From Vermamoeba vermiformis (lineage: Eukaryota; Tubulinea; Echinamoebida), in assembly GCA_045837725.1 (NCBI GenBank), contig JBEWZL010000239.1, positions 682,001 to 746,000 of the forward strand: a DNA stretch of 64,000 nt, written 5' to 3'. The notes under the pieces were generated by a model. It had not been told where the DNA came from. It worked only from the letters and a program-made list of their open reading frames with translations, and made no database searches. A program made the translations under genes and the position numbers. Of the stretch, positions 12,642-26,200 are shown piece by piece (within the stretch, counting starts at the first letter, position 1; every line of letters begins with the position of its first letter).

Positions 12642-13375
12642 ATGGCTCGTACTAAGCAAACAGCACGCAAATCAACTGGTGGCAAAGCTCCTAGAAAGAA
12701 AATTGCCGTAGCAGCTGCAACCAAAGCCGCTCAGCCTATGTTCGGAGGCATTAAGAAACCTCACAGATTTCGTCCTGGTAAGGCGTTTATTAATTAAAAT
12801 ACGGATAGATATATTAAGTAAATTATTTTGATCGCATAATATCGCCAAGGAAGCTTATATTTAATTAGTAATTGAATTTATTTCGAAGAAATATTTTTAG
12901 TAAATCTGCTTCTTGGCCTTCTATCGCCATTGTTGGCAATCTAACAACTCTATAAATTCGAGTAACAAATAAAGATGTAATATTGTATGCTTTAGCTAAT
13001 TAGCAGTCTTTATTAAATTCCGTTTATCACATCAGGAACCGTTGCCTTGCGAGAGATCAGAAGATATCAAAAGTCCACTGAATTATTAATCAGAAAGCGT
13101 CCCTTTGAACGTCTCGTCAAAGAAATCGCTCAAGATTACAAAACCGATCTCAGATTCCAAACTGCCGCTTTGGCCGCGATCCAAGAAGCCACTGAAGCTT
13201 ATTTGGTTGGTTTATTAGAAGACAGTAACTTGTGTGCTATTCACTCCAAGCGAACTACTATTCATCCCAAAGGTAAGTCTTTTCTGGACGGATCCAATCA
13301 TATACGAGGACAGGCAATTAATTTTTTCAACTAGATGTTCAATTGGCTCGTCGTATTCGTGGTGAACGTTCTTAA
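12642..13375 (+). CDS. Histone H3, divergent tail
   Basis: Exons 12642-12777, 13036-13272, 13335-13375; 137 codons including Met, one residue longer than canonical H3. The first 18 residues ([18 protein letters not shown]) and the histone fold ([20 protein letters not shown] ... [10 protein letters not shown]) are conserved. Residues 19-36 are replaced by [18 protein letters not shown], so the second ARKS motif around Lys27 is lost. Fold changes include F/L-to-R (KRPFERL) and [10 protein letters not shown]. The gene has two introns, one of 258 nt, and an AATAAA at 13455 instead of a visible histone stem-loop. This suggests a polyadenylated replication-independent variant. Confidence 0.93.
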
Positions 13376-13617
13376 GTGCGCGTCATACTTAGATAACACA
13401 GCTCCAATCCCAGTTGTAAATACCTCGCTAGGGCACGGATGTGGTTTCAACTTAAATAAAGCGTTATTAGTTTAACGATATGCCAATAGAGTGCATTCGA
13501 ACTCAGCAAGCACGACCTCTGACACCTATTAATCATGGCAGGGTCACAGCAAGTACCTGTACGAGACTCGCCCAAAGCCAACAACAAACACGCGGTGGCT
13601 TTGAAGTATTTATTCAT

Positions 13618-16169
13618 TTACACCTCACAACGGACCACACGCTTGTAAATGTAAGCACGTGCACTGACGAGACAAAACACTTGATCGAATGCCAAGTGCA
13701 GTTCTCTCAAATCTGCACCACACTCGTGTGGGGTTGAGGCAATCAATCGACCTGTCTCCCATTGGTAAGTCTAATGTGATTAAACGGGTTAGTGCATGCA
13801 TTGATTTTAGCGTGGTATTATGCTTAAAGCTTTTTCTTACGTGGATGTGAGTCTCATCGGCAACAAACAACAAGTGGCTCGTACTGTTGAAACACATTGC
13901 TTTGATTGCACTGCCGCACTTGATCTTCGCTTGCCACTTGCGCAGCGAGACATCGAACACTGTTGCCTTGGGTCCTGACACGAGTATTGCTATGTCTGCC
14001 AGCTAAGTCAGTTCATGAACGGCGTGTCAAAGTGTCAAAACATGCTCACGAAAACTCACTCTTTTTTGGCACCCATTTGATGCGATCGATCTTTGGAATG
14101 GAATATTTGCTGCTCAAATCGTTCAAGTCGATGAATGTCGTGGTGTCAGGTGTGGTGTACACGAACCAATGTCTCGGCACATCTGCAAATGTAGTCACGT
14201 GTTCACTAAACCACGTGATTTTTTTGATTTCTTTCGTCAACTTGATCTCTTCGACGATTTTTCCGTTCATCCAAATATCAATCTAGCAAAGATTAATGGG
14301 ATGATAAATCCAACGCTCTCTATGAAATAGCGCCGTACCTGCAGCTCTTTGCATAAAATAATTTTGTCAGGGTTGTGTTGCACCGCGTAACCAGTAAAAT
14401 AAGAGCTGAAGTGCGTGACGGCACAACTGTAATGTAGTTAATACACTTTCTATCAATGAGGTTGCATACTTCTCTGAGAACTCTATGCACGTTGGAGCGT
14501 CCATTTCGTACATTTTCTTTTTGCTATTGTAGACGAGCCAGCCACAGTGCGTACATTTCTTATTCAGATCAATTATTCCGCAGTACCCAAAATTGCCAAA
14601 CTAAGGTTTATTAACGTGCTGCTACGTTTAATTAAATTATTTGTACTTACCTCTACAGCGTACTTGGAATTCAGCGAAAAGCGATAATAACTGAAGTGAT
14701 GGATTTTTATCAGTGTTCATATGCACTGCGGGGTCCCATATGACATAGTAGCGGTAAGAGTACAAGTGCGTAGTAAATCTGCCATCACCTGATAGGAGTA
14801 AGATCCAGTACACGAATGAAGTTGGTACTTACGATCTATTCCATGGGAGTCTGTATGGTACATATACACCCATAAATTATGAGGCAGCTCTACGACATCA
14901 CTCTTGTTTTTAAAATCAAGTTGTGAGAGCTCTTGTTTCCAGCTGCATCCGGATGGTCCCGACTCTCCGAAGTAACTGATTAGGCAATAATAAGATATGA
15001 TTGCAATGATTAAAATAAATCACAATTAACTCTTAATAGGTATAAATGAACCGATTGATGATGGTGATGACAGGATTAATAGTAGTAAAACGCCCAGATT
15101 TATCTTTATGGAAGCATGATGGGATGACATGCTTCAACTAGCTCACATGGATCTGTGTCAGCACTAGCAAAACACCTAGATTTATATTTATGGAAGCATG
15201 AATCATTCTCTGCATTCTCATTATCATCCCCTATATATTGTTGTGATTTATTTTAACTATTGCATTTACTGGAACATCAATAACATTCTCATTGTTATCC
15301 CCTAGAATCACACTGAGTTTATTTTAGTAATTGCACTGATAGTTGAGCTAGTATGAAGCATGTTGATTGTCCTTTTAAGGGATATTGGAGAACTGTTTCT
15401 TGCTACTACTTTTGCGCCAGTTCTGTTGATATAAAAGTTAAATCGTGCACTTTATAACAGTCCACGTACTTTAGATCTATGGCAATTATTAACAGGCCAT
15501 AAGTAACAATATGATAGCGTCCTATAATCTGCGATATTTCGCCATTCTCAATTGGCCGAGGTACATTGAACGTAAGCATAGTCGACATGCGTTGAAAGTG
15601 GCTGGTTGGAATTAGGAGTTATCAAGATCTGGATGTGGTCAACTCAACTTACGTCTTCCACTTCATAGCACTCGCCATGGTAAAAAACTATACTTTGTAT
15701 CAATATCGTACATTTCAAGTGCATTGCTACTCACCAACCGTTTCCACTTGAAGTTTGTCGTCAGATCCACCGTCGTTTCAGACAAGGCACCAAAATGCAG
15801 TTCATAGATCTGTTTCCAAATGTGTTTGGTGTCAAAGTACGTGTTCCAAGTCTTGCATACGAGTGAGACGTAAAGCACGTCTTCGAGTGAGAAGTGAGAG
15901 AACACCAGCATGGTCACTTCTGGCGGCAATATGTCCTCGAAGAAGTTCCATGATTCTATAATACAGTGAATATCTATTGGTTATACAGCGATAATTACAA
16001 GGTAAAATTTAAAAAATCAAAAAATTAATAAAAATATGATTTGTAGTTGGTCTATAATTATTGCTCGTCCATTTAAATCTTTTATAAAATATGAGATTCT
16101 ATCCAATATTTTGATCAATAATTTTCCTTATCATTAACTGTCATGCTACTAGCACTTCGTACCTTCCAT
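13618..16169 (-). CDS. F-box protein with beta-propeller-like C terminus
   Basis: Twelve exons: 16163-16169 (7 coding nt), 15735-15955, 15653-15687, 15410-15601, 14833-14975, 14764-14788, 14651-14690, 14470-14600, 14339-14426, 14060-14282, 13841-13995, 13618-13770; 470 aa. The F-box is at residues 10-55 (ILPPEVTMLVFSHFSLEDVL then VSLVCKTWNTYF). The remainder shows repeated beta-strand blades with Trp/Asp endings (e.g. HTYQWETGRLIAST), suggesting a WD40-like propeller. Likely an SCF substrate receptor. Several exons are tiny (25, 35, 40 nt). One intron is about 434 nt, far above average, and holds internal repeats. Confidence 0.75.
15087..15201. repeat. Two diverged 33-nt direct repeats inside a long intron
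   Basis: 15087-15119 and 15169-15201 match at 30 of 33 positions (shared core TTTATGGAAGCATGA), offset 82 nt. Both lie in the 434-nt intron 14976-15409 of the F-box/propeller gene. Further similarity occurs between the TCATTATCATCCCCTA and TCATTGTTATCCCCTA segments (about 15224 and 15290). This looks like an old tandem duplication or small insertion. Confidence 0.6.
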
Positions 16170-16442
16170 TGTGGTGCTGTATTATCTGCACAAATATAGT
16201 AGTAGTACTCTACTACTAGAATTGGTAGCGACGACTTTGTGTTCGTTCTTTCAATTTTCTGCGCACATTCGTGAGCCGCTTGAGACACGAGAGTACACAG
16301 AACAGAACCGATATCGCTAACCGGTTTGTACCAAAGCGTGAAAAATCCTTAATTCTAGCATCGTTGGTAAAATGAAGCAATTTTAATTCATTGTTGAAAA
16401 ATTTACAATTGCAAAGCGAGAACAGCTCGTGCAAATCCAGAT

Positions 16443-19400
16443 CTATTTGTTCGGATTTAGGTGTAACAATTCAATTACAAAGCCCTGGAAATCCTTGTCG
16501 ACTCTAAACTTGCTGACGAGGTCTTGCAGCTCTTTCTTGCGCGAAGCAATGGGGCCAAAGTACGCTTCTTGATTGGATCGCACGACAAAGTTGGCGTTCA
16601 TGGCGGTCTGTCTGACTAAAATAGGCAAGAGCTGTTTGTTGACCGTCATGTTGTGGAGTAAGGGCCCAAAGTGACCGATGCCTTTCTTCTTGGCAATCTG
16701 CACGCGGAACAATCCATTCGGCAGCGGATAAATGATGATCAACACTTCACCGAACTGCGACACGATAGTCGAGGTCTTGTAATCGCGGCAGTGATCGGAC
16801 CAGATCACGTGGATGTAATCATTGCCCACGTGACGTTTCTTCAAGATGAATTGCGGGTCTTTCTTGATGGTCGGCATGCGCGTGATTTGATGCACGGCCA
16901 GTTCAGTCGTGGCAGTAGCGTAGTACGGCAGTGACGTGCCAACATTGCCACTGCGATCGAGACCGCCGATGTAGCCGCGGTGCATTTTGATGTCAACGGC
17001 CGCAGCTAATGCGCGCACGACTTCGTTGTAGAGCGGTGATCCCGAGTCATTCGCGAATATTTCACGCTCGTCCTCTTGGCCCAGTGACACGTAAATCAAA
17101 CCGATCTAATGCGCACTGTTAGCTCGTGTCGGGGTGTATTACTTGAGACATACCTTGATGGCCTCGCGACCTGAAGTGTTGCGATCAAATTGGCGGAACT
17201 GACGCATGAACTTGGTGTTGTTGAACTGAATGCGATCAACGAACTGGTGATCAAAGTCAATCCAGCCCAAAGAACCAGCCAACATTCGGCCGAAGTGAAT
17301 CGAGCCGAGTGGTGGAGCAGGGGGCGGCAGTGTATAGCTCTCAGCGGGAACAAGGTCTTGCGCATGTTCAGCCGCTTGAGTGCCCACTTTGCTGTCATTC
17401 TCGGTTTGTTTGGCAATGCGCTTAGCCATTTCTTTGACTTCTAATGCGAATTGCTCTGGAGGCTTGAAGGACGATGAGATTGGCTTGGCAATGTCACGGT
17501 TGTTCGTGGCCAAACTGTGATGATATTGTTAGAGGTACTATGACAAATATGATGCTCATAACAGGACTTACTGATGCAACAACTCATCGAGACTGACAAC
17601 AGGCACCTCTGAAGTGCTCTGTTTGCGTGTCAATTTGACAGATTGACGTGCTCGCTTCTTGTCACGAGGAGTCTTGCCGCTGTTGCTGTTCCTGCGTGAA
17701 CTCTTCGGCGACTCTTTCTTGCCGTCAGAGCTTTCAGTGCGAGGCAAGTTGGTCAACGAGAGTGCAAGGTTCGGATTGGATCCACTTCTACCGACTGAAG
17801 CCAAACTGTTCACTGAATCTCGGTTCGAATGAGAGCCATCGCTCGACTCTTCTTCACCGCTGGCAGACTCATTGATTGCAGGCTTAGGTTTGCTGACGGC
17901 CAGCTTCTCTTCACTGGCACTGCGCATCAAATCACGTTCCATGATCGCAGCTACAGTCGGAGAGTGCTCAAAGCTGGACGTGCGACGCGCTGAGCCAGGT
18001 GTGTCACCACGTGGACTGGCCAGAGGAGACTCGTTGGGATTGACGGGCTGTGTCTGTGGATTGACGGTCAAGTCGTACAAAGTGGCTGCTGGCAAGAACG
18101 GTGATGGCGGAGGTGTGGTCGGCGTGTTAGCAGCGACGTGCCAGGCGTATTTGCCTGTGTACTCGCGCACAACCATTCGTGTCACGCGATCACGAGCAGC
18201 ATCAGTTTGCTCTTCTTTGCTGCGCCACACTTCGAACTGACGGAACAAGTGGACCACGGCCTCGCTCTCTTCGTCCTTCCACAATTCAATGGAAGGCTCG
18301 ACCTTTGAGCGGTAGAAACGAGTTTGGATCTGGTGCCAAGTCTTCACTGATTCATCATCCAAACTTGCCAAGTAACGTTCAAAGATCAAACAAGCACGAG
18401 GATGATTCAACATGGCTTGCAATGCTTCTTTGGAGTCTTTCTTAGCCTCCCAGTCAGTTTCTATCACCATCATAGTCAGTTACATGTGTAAAATAAGAAG
18501 GTCTCACGTACCCGTTGGAATGTCACCGAGACCAAAGATCGTGTCGTTGACAGCGTACATTGACATTTTGTTCTCGCCAAAGCCGTAGTCCTCGTGAATG
18601 TGCGAAGTGACCACATCGTAGCGCTTGTTGTTGGGGAAGTTGTAGAGGAAGTTCAAGACTAGTGCGAGCACTGCTTCAGCTGCCTCGTGCACCGGCGGAT
18701 AAGGACCTGCTTTGACTTGTTCGGTCTCGCCTTTTTCGTCATCTTTAGGCTTGTCCTGCTCGATCGATTAGCTTCAACCCATTGTTGTTAGACAAATTAC
18801 AAACCTCATCCTTGGCGTCCTTCTTCTTCGTGTCCTTTTTGTCCTTCTTGCGCTTGCTCGACTGAGCAGGGTCTTCTTCCTTTTTGTCATCAACTGCGAT
18901 TGCACCCGCGAACTCGTTGGGAGTGAGACCGCGTTCAATGGCCTGGAAGATTGTGCGCAACAACTTCTTGTCGTTGAAGAAGTTAGCAGGAGCTGAGAGC
19001 AACCAGTCACGCAGACAGAAAAAGTGCTCGGACACGGTACGTTCTGCCAATCAATATTAGTGGCTGCTCGGCTCTATCACTCGTGCTCGACGTACCTTTA
19101 TCACCCTTGCGCACATTGTCGTTGATGTTGCCGCACAATGTGGTCACGATGGGTGGAATCATCTGCTCGTCCAATTTGTGCAGCTTGTCGTACATGACCG
19201 CCAAAGTTGATAAACTGCTCAATGCGGCACTTGAGACCGTGACTTCATCGTGCAAAGTGTAATAGAGCAGAGTTTCGACCCACTCATTGACAAGGACTTT
19301 GTTGCACTCGTCACCCAAATAGACCTCTTCGAAGATCATGGCGCACAAGGCTGAGAGACAGAGCGTCAAGTGTGTCGGATTGGGATTGACCTTCAAGACC

Positions 19401-22400
19401 ATCAAGATCAATGAGGACAAGTGGAATGTAATCTCTTTGAACTTCATCGTCTTGCCAAAGCCCGTGTTCTCTTTGAATCGCTTGAGAGCTTCGGGATCAA
19501 CGGGCACTTCGAGGTCACCAAAGTGACGTGAAAATGGAATCAACGAGCCGAGGATCAAAATGCAAAGCTCTTGCACTGAGACTGGTGTCTCGTGTGGCTT
19601 CGAGCACTAGAAACAATCAGTGGTCACAATCGCAGTCAGTTAAATGTTGGACTTACAAGATTTCTGATTTCAAGGAGGTAATAAGGCACCAAGATATTAG
19701 CACCGGGAATGGCCAAACTAAAAAGTGAACTAGTGCTGCGGATAATGTCCCACGAGACCTTCGTGCCACTGCCTTGAGTCAAGCCCTATTGCATATTCAA
19801 TAAGAATTCTATCACGTGACACATGCTCGCCAAACAACTAACCTTCTTAACGATCTCATAGAAGTGCGCCAACAAATCGACAGGCACGGACTCGTCAGTG
19901 TGACGGCAGATCAATCGGCACAGCGCTGAATAAGCCACTGCTTTACCTTCGTCGAATTTTCTGACACTGATGGTTAGTTGACTGGTTCATCAAACAAAAA
20001 CGTCAAAAAGCAAACTTACTCGGACAGCTCAGAAGCCTCAAACAACCAAGGACCCAACACGTTCATTACGGAGATGTGCTGCTTTTCATTTTCAGCTGCT
20101 GGAAAATTAGTCTAAGCTTTGTCAATGTGACAACTATTTGCTTTACCTTCAGCCTTAGGCTTGTAATCAGACTGCTCGTGTGCATCAACTAAGATGTCAA
20201 TGACAGTGCGCAACAGTCTCATGGCGTCACGGTGCACGAGCGGATCCGTGATCTTATTGATAGGTCTGAAAATTTCTGTAGAGGCAAGTGTCAGTGGTTA
20301 TAACAAAGACATTGGCCCCATTGGCACTTTACCGATTAAATTGAGCCAGACCAACCGAGCCAAACTGTAACTCCAAGTAGTCGAGCTCACAGCGCCGTCA
20401 CTGCAAGAGTGTTAACTAGTGTTCGCGTGTCTTTAACTGCTGTCACTTACTTGGGCACTGGCTTCAACTCGCGGAAGTCAGGGGTCTTAGGGAAAGCTAA
20501 TCTTCGCTTGGCATTAGCTCCTCTAAATGCCGTGTTAAAATAACGATTATATGGAACACTTGTCCTAACTTACGCGTTACGCTCTTCAGTTCGCTTGACG
20601 CGTTCAAAAGTGTACATAAAATCTTTCAGCACGACTGTCAAAGGCAGAATTTTGAGTTGAAGTTGCGCCACAGTGTCTTTCTTGCTCAAAAATGTTCCAA
20701 TCGTCTTCTGCAATAATTGCCATAACTCGATGTTGGTCGTGCGAGACTTGATCCACAAAGATAACATCGTCTAAGAGAAATTAGACATTAATTCATATTA
20801 TCAATATCATTACGTACATCAATAAATATCGGCAACAAATTCTTTTCATATTCGGGATGTGCACCGACAAGACATTTCGTGGTCAATTGTGCAAGTGTGG
20901 TTAAAATGACCTCGCTAATAAAATCACATTAATAAATTAAATCAAAAGGAAGATTATTTTAATACGCACGTCAAGTCCTCGTCAAAATGACCTTCGAATG
21001 ATTTAATGACGCGATAGATATGAAGCACCGACATGGAAAAGTCTGCATTGGCTGTGGCCTCGCCGTGCACGGAGAAAGGTAGTTTTTGGAAGAAAAACTG
21101 TGCTTCGTTAGAGCAATACGCCAATTAATATGACTTACGTTTCTATATTTGTGCAAATTTTCCGGGGTAATTTTCTTGGGCGGATCCAGCTGATTTTTTT
21201 TGGTAAGTACTCTAGATAATTAACTTTGGCCGAATGTACTTACCACAAGAACCTTATGATACAAGTTGATGTATTTAATAACCGTGTCGCGATAAGCGAA
21301 CGGCATTTGCGTGCTTTGTCTGAAAATTTCCAACAACAAGCGACTGTTTTGCTCGTTGCCCCACAGCTTGCCAACAGCGGCATCAGACTGCATCCACAAC
21401 TCGAGACGTGTGAACAGGGCTACCATAATATCGTGCGGACAGTTATTGAATCCGAGCTCTACGAACAACATATAAGTATCAAAAAGTATGAGGTAGACAT
21501 TAATATCTTCGACATACTTTCTTCTTTGTCAAGCAATCCGATGTCTTTGCAAATATTCGGGAAGAATATCGTCAAGAAATACGTGCGGAGAATTTTAAAC
21601 CACAGTTCAAAGTTGTTCAAGTGTCGTGAAATAAATTCCAAAAAGAAGCTGAACATCTCAAAGGTCTCTTCTTTCGAGCCACGAGTAGCACCGTTCAATC
21701 GCGGCAAAAAGCACGTTCGATCACCTCCTAAAAGATCGATTAGTAAACTATTACTATGATCACATATCAACCGGCATATCTTAATTGACACGTGTCAAAC
21801 CCAATAAATTTAAACGCGGATGGAAAACCATGTTATGATTGGTGTGATCACAATGAATATAATATTATGGCAGTGAATTTACGATGAGATGCATAGTATA
21901 AAAATAAAATCAATTGAATTTCTAAAAATGGAGTGTCGGCAGTCGGAGAATTGGCCAATCGAATGCAGAATAACTCGCATTGTAACGTACCAATCAAAGG
22001 CTCGTGTTTCAATGGCACGGCAACACCTTCCTCCGCCAGTGTTTGAAAATCAAATGACGCAGGTAACAAGCGTAAAAACTCTTCTTCGGGCTCGCCAAGT
22101 GCATCGTAAAATTGGAGCAATAATTCAAATGCTTTGAATCGCGTCGAGTGCTTATTTGAAAACACTAACAGCTTCTCGAGGAAATTTGCTAGAGAAAAAA
22201 ATGTCAAATCGTTGTCCGAGGGATCCCATCAAAAATCATATCTTGTCTCCTCAATGTTGACAAGAGAATCTCTTTTACGATCGAAATTCTTTTATAGACG
22301 ATTTTTCATTAGCTAGTTGTTGCGGAGTTCAATTAATCAATTAGTTTACCGGATTAGGCAGTAAAAATCAATTCAAGTTGGTTTTTTATAAATAAAACTC

Positions 22401-23033
22401 TATTACTCTTACCTGTATTGCGCACTTGCCATCGTTGTTTAACCAAGCCCGATAATATTGAAAGCATTTTACTTAAAAGCGTTTGAAGGGATGCCAGTTG
22501 CTGATCATTATATTTGGCTATAAATATGGAGTGTTATTTGATTATATTGTATTCAGTACATATACACGGGCTTCTACATACCCTTTTTTGCCTGGGCTTC
22601 GTACAAGTTGAACGTCTCTAAAAACACATCATACACTTCGTGCGAGTGCTCCGTAAAAACCGATGATAGTTCTTGGTCACTACATTTTTCTGTAATAAAA
22701 TTAATTATATTTCGACTCAAAGCATAATGCAAAATTGCAAAAATCAAATAGCTCCGAAATAAAAATTATTAAATAGATCTCAGCATACAAAACAGTAATT
22801 TCTGAGAAAATCTAATCAATATAGCTTTAAAGCAACGCCATAATTAACTTTTGGGGAAATTATACAATTTAAAAATCGGATTTACGGAGCTAAAAATAAA
22901 CCAGCAGCGTTAACATACCAACAATATCAAACAAATATTTGAACCTATTCGGTAATGATAATTCTAAATCTAGAAACTTTTTTAGTTTCTTCTCTTGCTT
23001 CTTTTCAAGCTTTCCCTCCGTTTTATCGCCCAT
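16443..23033 (-). CDS. RALGAPA: RalGAP-alpha-type GTPase-activating protein
   Basis: Exons (5' to 3'): 22919-23033, 22582-22689, 22413-22517, 21991-22188, 21518-21727, 21244-21458, 21139-21189, 20970-21097, 20818-20914, 20574-20770, 20451-20522, 20333-20400, 20147-20275, 20020-20098, 19843-19960, 19657-19785, 19096-19606, 18805-19043, 18512-18755, 17572-18460, 17154-17514, 16443-17105; 1641 aa. Helical HEAT-like repeats fill residues 1-1000. A long Ser/Pro-rich, probably phosphorylated linker is next, then the Rap/Ral-GAP catalytic domain (about 1420-1640) with IYVSLGQEDEREIF, GYIGGLDRSGNVG and KRHVGNDYIHVIWSDH. The Asn of GND (about 1516) is the family's catalytic Asn thumb. RalGAP-alpha with a beta subunit inactivates Ral GTPases and acts upstream of TORC1; TSC2 is the nearest alternative, but the GAP-domain wording is RalGAP-like. 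Confidence 0.85.
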
Positions 23034-23272
23034 GATCCAAGACTTGAAACGGATGTGAAATCACCCAAATACAATAGGTCTATTGGGTGGCTTGTTACTA
23101 TTTAAATAATCTAAAGAAAGTGAGATTCTTGTGTTCAACGCAGTGAAAAAGATGTGACACGTGCTATCTAAATTTGTGATCATGATAGAAAATTCATTCA
23201 TGTGACATTATTCGAGCTTTATTTACAATGAGGTGGTGTTAAGGGCTATTAATACCCTTATTTACGTCATAT

Positions 23273-26200
23273 TCACTTGATTTGCGCATTGTCGTTGACC
23301 GATAACGAAACCTAGAAAGCATTAGTTAGGCTTCTATATTCAAAATTATAGTATAGTATTACGCACCTGGAACAAATTCTGATATAATTTCGACAAATAT
23401 AGCAACAGCCGTTCAACTTCTTCTTTGTTCTTGAGAACAAACTTGAAAGGCATGCCCGATCCGCTCTTGCCCTCAGTCTCGATATTAATATTGAAATAGT
23501 AGTAGTTGTCATCTTTTTTCCAGTCCTATAACAAAATTATAATAATAAGAATCATGCAAAAATACTTCAATTTTCATCGGATGCGTACCACGCTAGTTAT
23601 ATCGCTCACGGCCTCACGAGCTACTAAAGTGAATTGATTCTCCTTCGGGATTTGTTTGCGGCCATCAGGGTTATCTAACAATGGCCACTTGCCGTACTCT
23701 TCATCAAAAAGTAGCAGATCCTCACTCGTCAAAACTAGCGTGCGCGGGTAGATGGTGCCAACTATTGAAGTTTGATTAGCATATTCTCGATGCAATAACA
23801 CTAGTGTTGGCTTTAGTTACCTGCAGGTGGCAAGTTAAATTGCTTGTACGAATATCCACCGCGAGCTCTGTGGAACAAAGAGCTGTACATTTCAATGATT
23901 GGGCCGTTCAGTGTCGACTGTTTCTCGGGACTACCAGTGCCGTCTTTGGGAACAAAGGTATCCAAGAGATTTCGCATTGTATCGCGATTACGATTGACGA
24001 CCTCGAGTTTAGTTGGCAACTTGAGTGCTGCGTGTTCAGCAGTCAATTTATCAATAAACTCGTGCGTCTTGCAGTGAGAGCGTGTCATCACTACATAGAC
24101 CTTGCCTTTATCAGCTTCAATTCTAAATGGCTTTTAGTATCACGAGAGCGCACTTATTGTATTGTTGAAGTCTTACCTGAACCATTGGAAGAACATGCCG
24201 TAAGTGATTCTACGGATCTCAGCCAGCTTGCACTCGGCAACCAAGTTGTATTCTAAAACTAATTAGATAACTGTACCTCCCTATAAGTATACACGACATA
24301 CCAGGCTGACTATCGGACTTGAAGACATCTAACAGACCAGTCTTTCTTTGCACGATGTAGATGCCCAAAGACGACAAAATGACCGCCACAGCACTAAATG
24401 AAATGTCAATGCAATGCCAAATAGAATGGTATTCGACGTACATTTCTTGTTTGATTGCAGAGTTAAATGGCAAGTACGTGGTTTTGAACGCATAAACAAA
24501 ATTCTCATCGCTCTCTTTGAAGAAGTTCAAGCGGAAGTACAGCTGTTGATTTTGATCATTCAACGAGTTCTCTTCCATTGACATATAATTCTCTTCATCA
24601 GGTATGGCTACGTAACATTAGCCAGTGTGTTCGACTAAACGTAACGAAGTACTTACGGCTGTCCTTGAAACTGCTGCTGAAGGAAGTACCTGCCAAGCTC
24701 ATCGAGTTGCGCTTTTTCTTATCCCTATGACGAGTCATTAATAACATTGCGTGAACGATTAATAACTCTTCTTACTCTTGCTTTTGATCTTCTTCTTTCT
24801 TGTCATAAGCCACGATGAACGTCGAACCACATTTAGGACACTTGTCCACTTTGGAGGCAATGTCAAATGTCATCTCGCAGCCCATGCAGCGCAATTTTTT
24901 CTGCAATCGTATTAGTCTCGCGTGTACATTAGGACTATATCTTACCTGGCCAATGCCGAGCTGTTCTGTAAGAACGTTTAACAACTTGGCCGCCTCGGTT
25001 TGATTCTCCATGCGGTATTGATGGCTGTCAATTTCACCGCCAGATTGGAAGTCAAGTTTAACAATTGGGTGCTCCTCTAAAAGACGATAAGAATTCACTA
25101 ACTATAAAAGACTGACGGCGCGTACCTCCTTTGGGTGTAATTTCCATCACGTTGACGATGTTCTTAATGTGAAGCTTCAACACATCACCGCCGGTATTTG
25201 TATCACCTTCGGAGATGAACTTGTTGGTGACAATGAGAATTCGATCCTCCCATCCTCTCTCGCTTTTTGTCTCGACGAGGAAGTCTTCGTGGATACTACA
25301 TGTCAATTAGTAATGGAGAGGCAAGGTACATGACACTCACGTGATTTGATCCAGGTCCAAATCATTTCCACTGTCAACACGAGGGATTGGCTTCTCGTTG
25401 TTATTATTGATATTGTTACTGCCGTTTTCCTTGTCAACTTGAAGTTGTGCACTCAATAATGACTTGGGCTCAATCAATGTGATTGGCGGTATTGAACCCA
25501 TAGAGTCTATGGGCGATGGGATAGAGTTATCGCTGTTCTCTGAACCCGTTTCCATCGAGTCACCATTGCTAGATGCGAAAGACAACTTGCGTGCTACATC
25601 GGGCTTGTCAACTTCAAGGGCAGGATTTGGCACCAGTGACGGTTGAGGAGCAAAGTCACGAAGGTCGGGTGAAGTTGCAGCGGGGCTAACAGCCTCAGCA
25701 ACTAGGCTACTGCTAACCGTTTGTCGATCATCAAAACTGCCGGGCATCGATGCGTTGGTGTCTCGACGGATTGGCACGGGCAATTGCTTTTGATGCACGA
25801 TTGCTATTGCCGGCACAATCATGCGAGGCTTCTTCTTAATCGGCGAAGGATCAAGACTGCGTTGGTTCTTAGGCACATCCAAACCCTCAGCATTGTCCGT
25901 ACTCTTGTTGAGACTAGTCTCTTTGTAAGACGATGACGGTTTCAACTGCTCGTCAAAAGCCTTGAATGCACTTGCAGGCAGTGAGCTGAAGGTGCCTGCA
26001 GAGTTGCCAATGCGGTCGTAGTTCTCGCTGAAACTGCCCATTGTGGACCGTGGAGACGATAAAGAAGAGTTGCTGCAAGCCGTTAGCTTCGTTAGAGTAA
26101 TAGTTTCGAACACTAACCTGCTATTATCATCCTTCGGGAAGAACGAGTCAGAACTTGGTTGATAACTTGCAGAAATAACGGTGTCGTCATCTTTTGACTT

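Noticed and set aside
15653-15734. Apparent frameshift at a T6 run in the F-box/propeller gene
   Set aside because: A 47-nt intron (15688-15734, GTGAGT...TATAG) removes the problem and both sides then read in one frame; no disruption is needed.
16216-16434. 72-codon minus-strand ORF between the F-box/propeller and RalGAP genes
   Set aside because: No family resemblance, no splice partner, and it lies in the short 3'/5' intergenic region.
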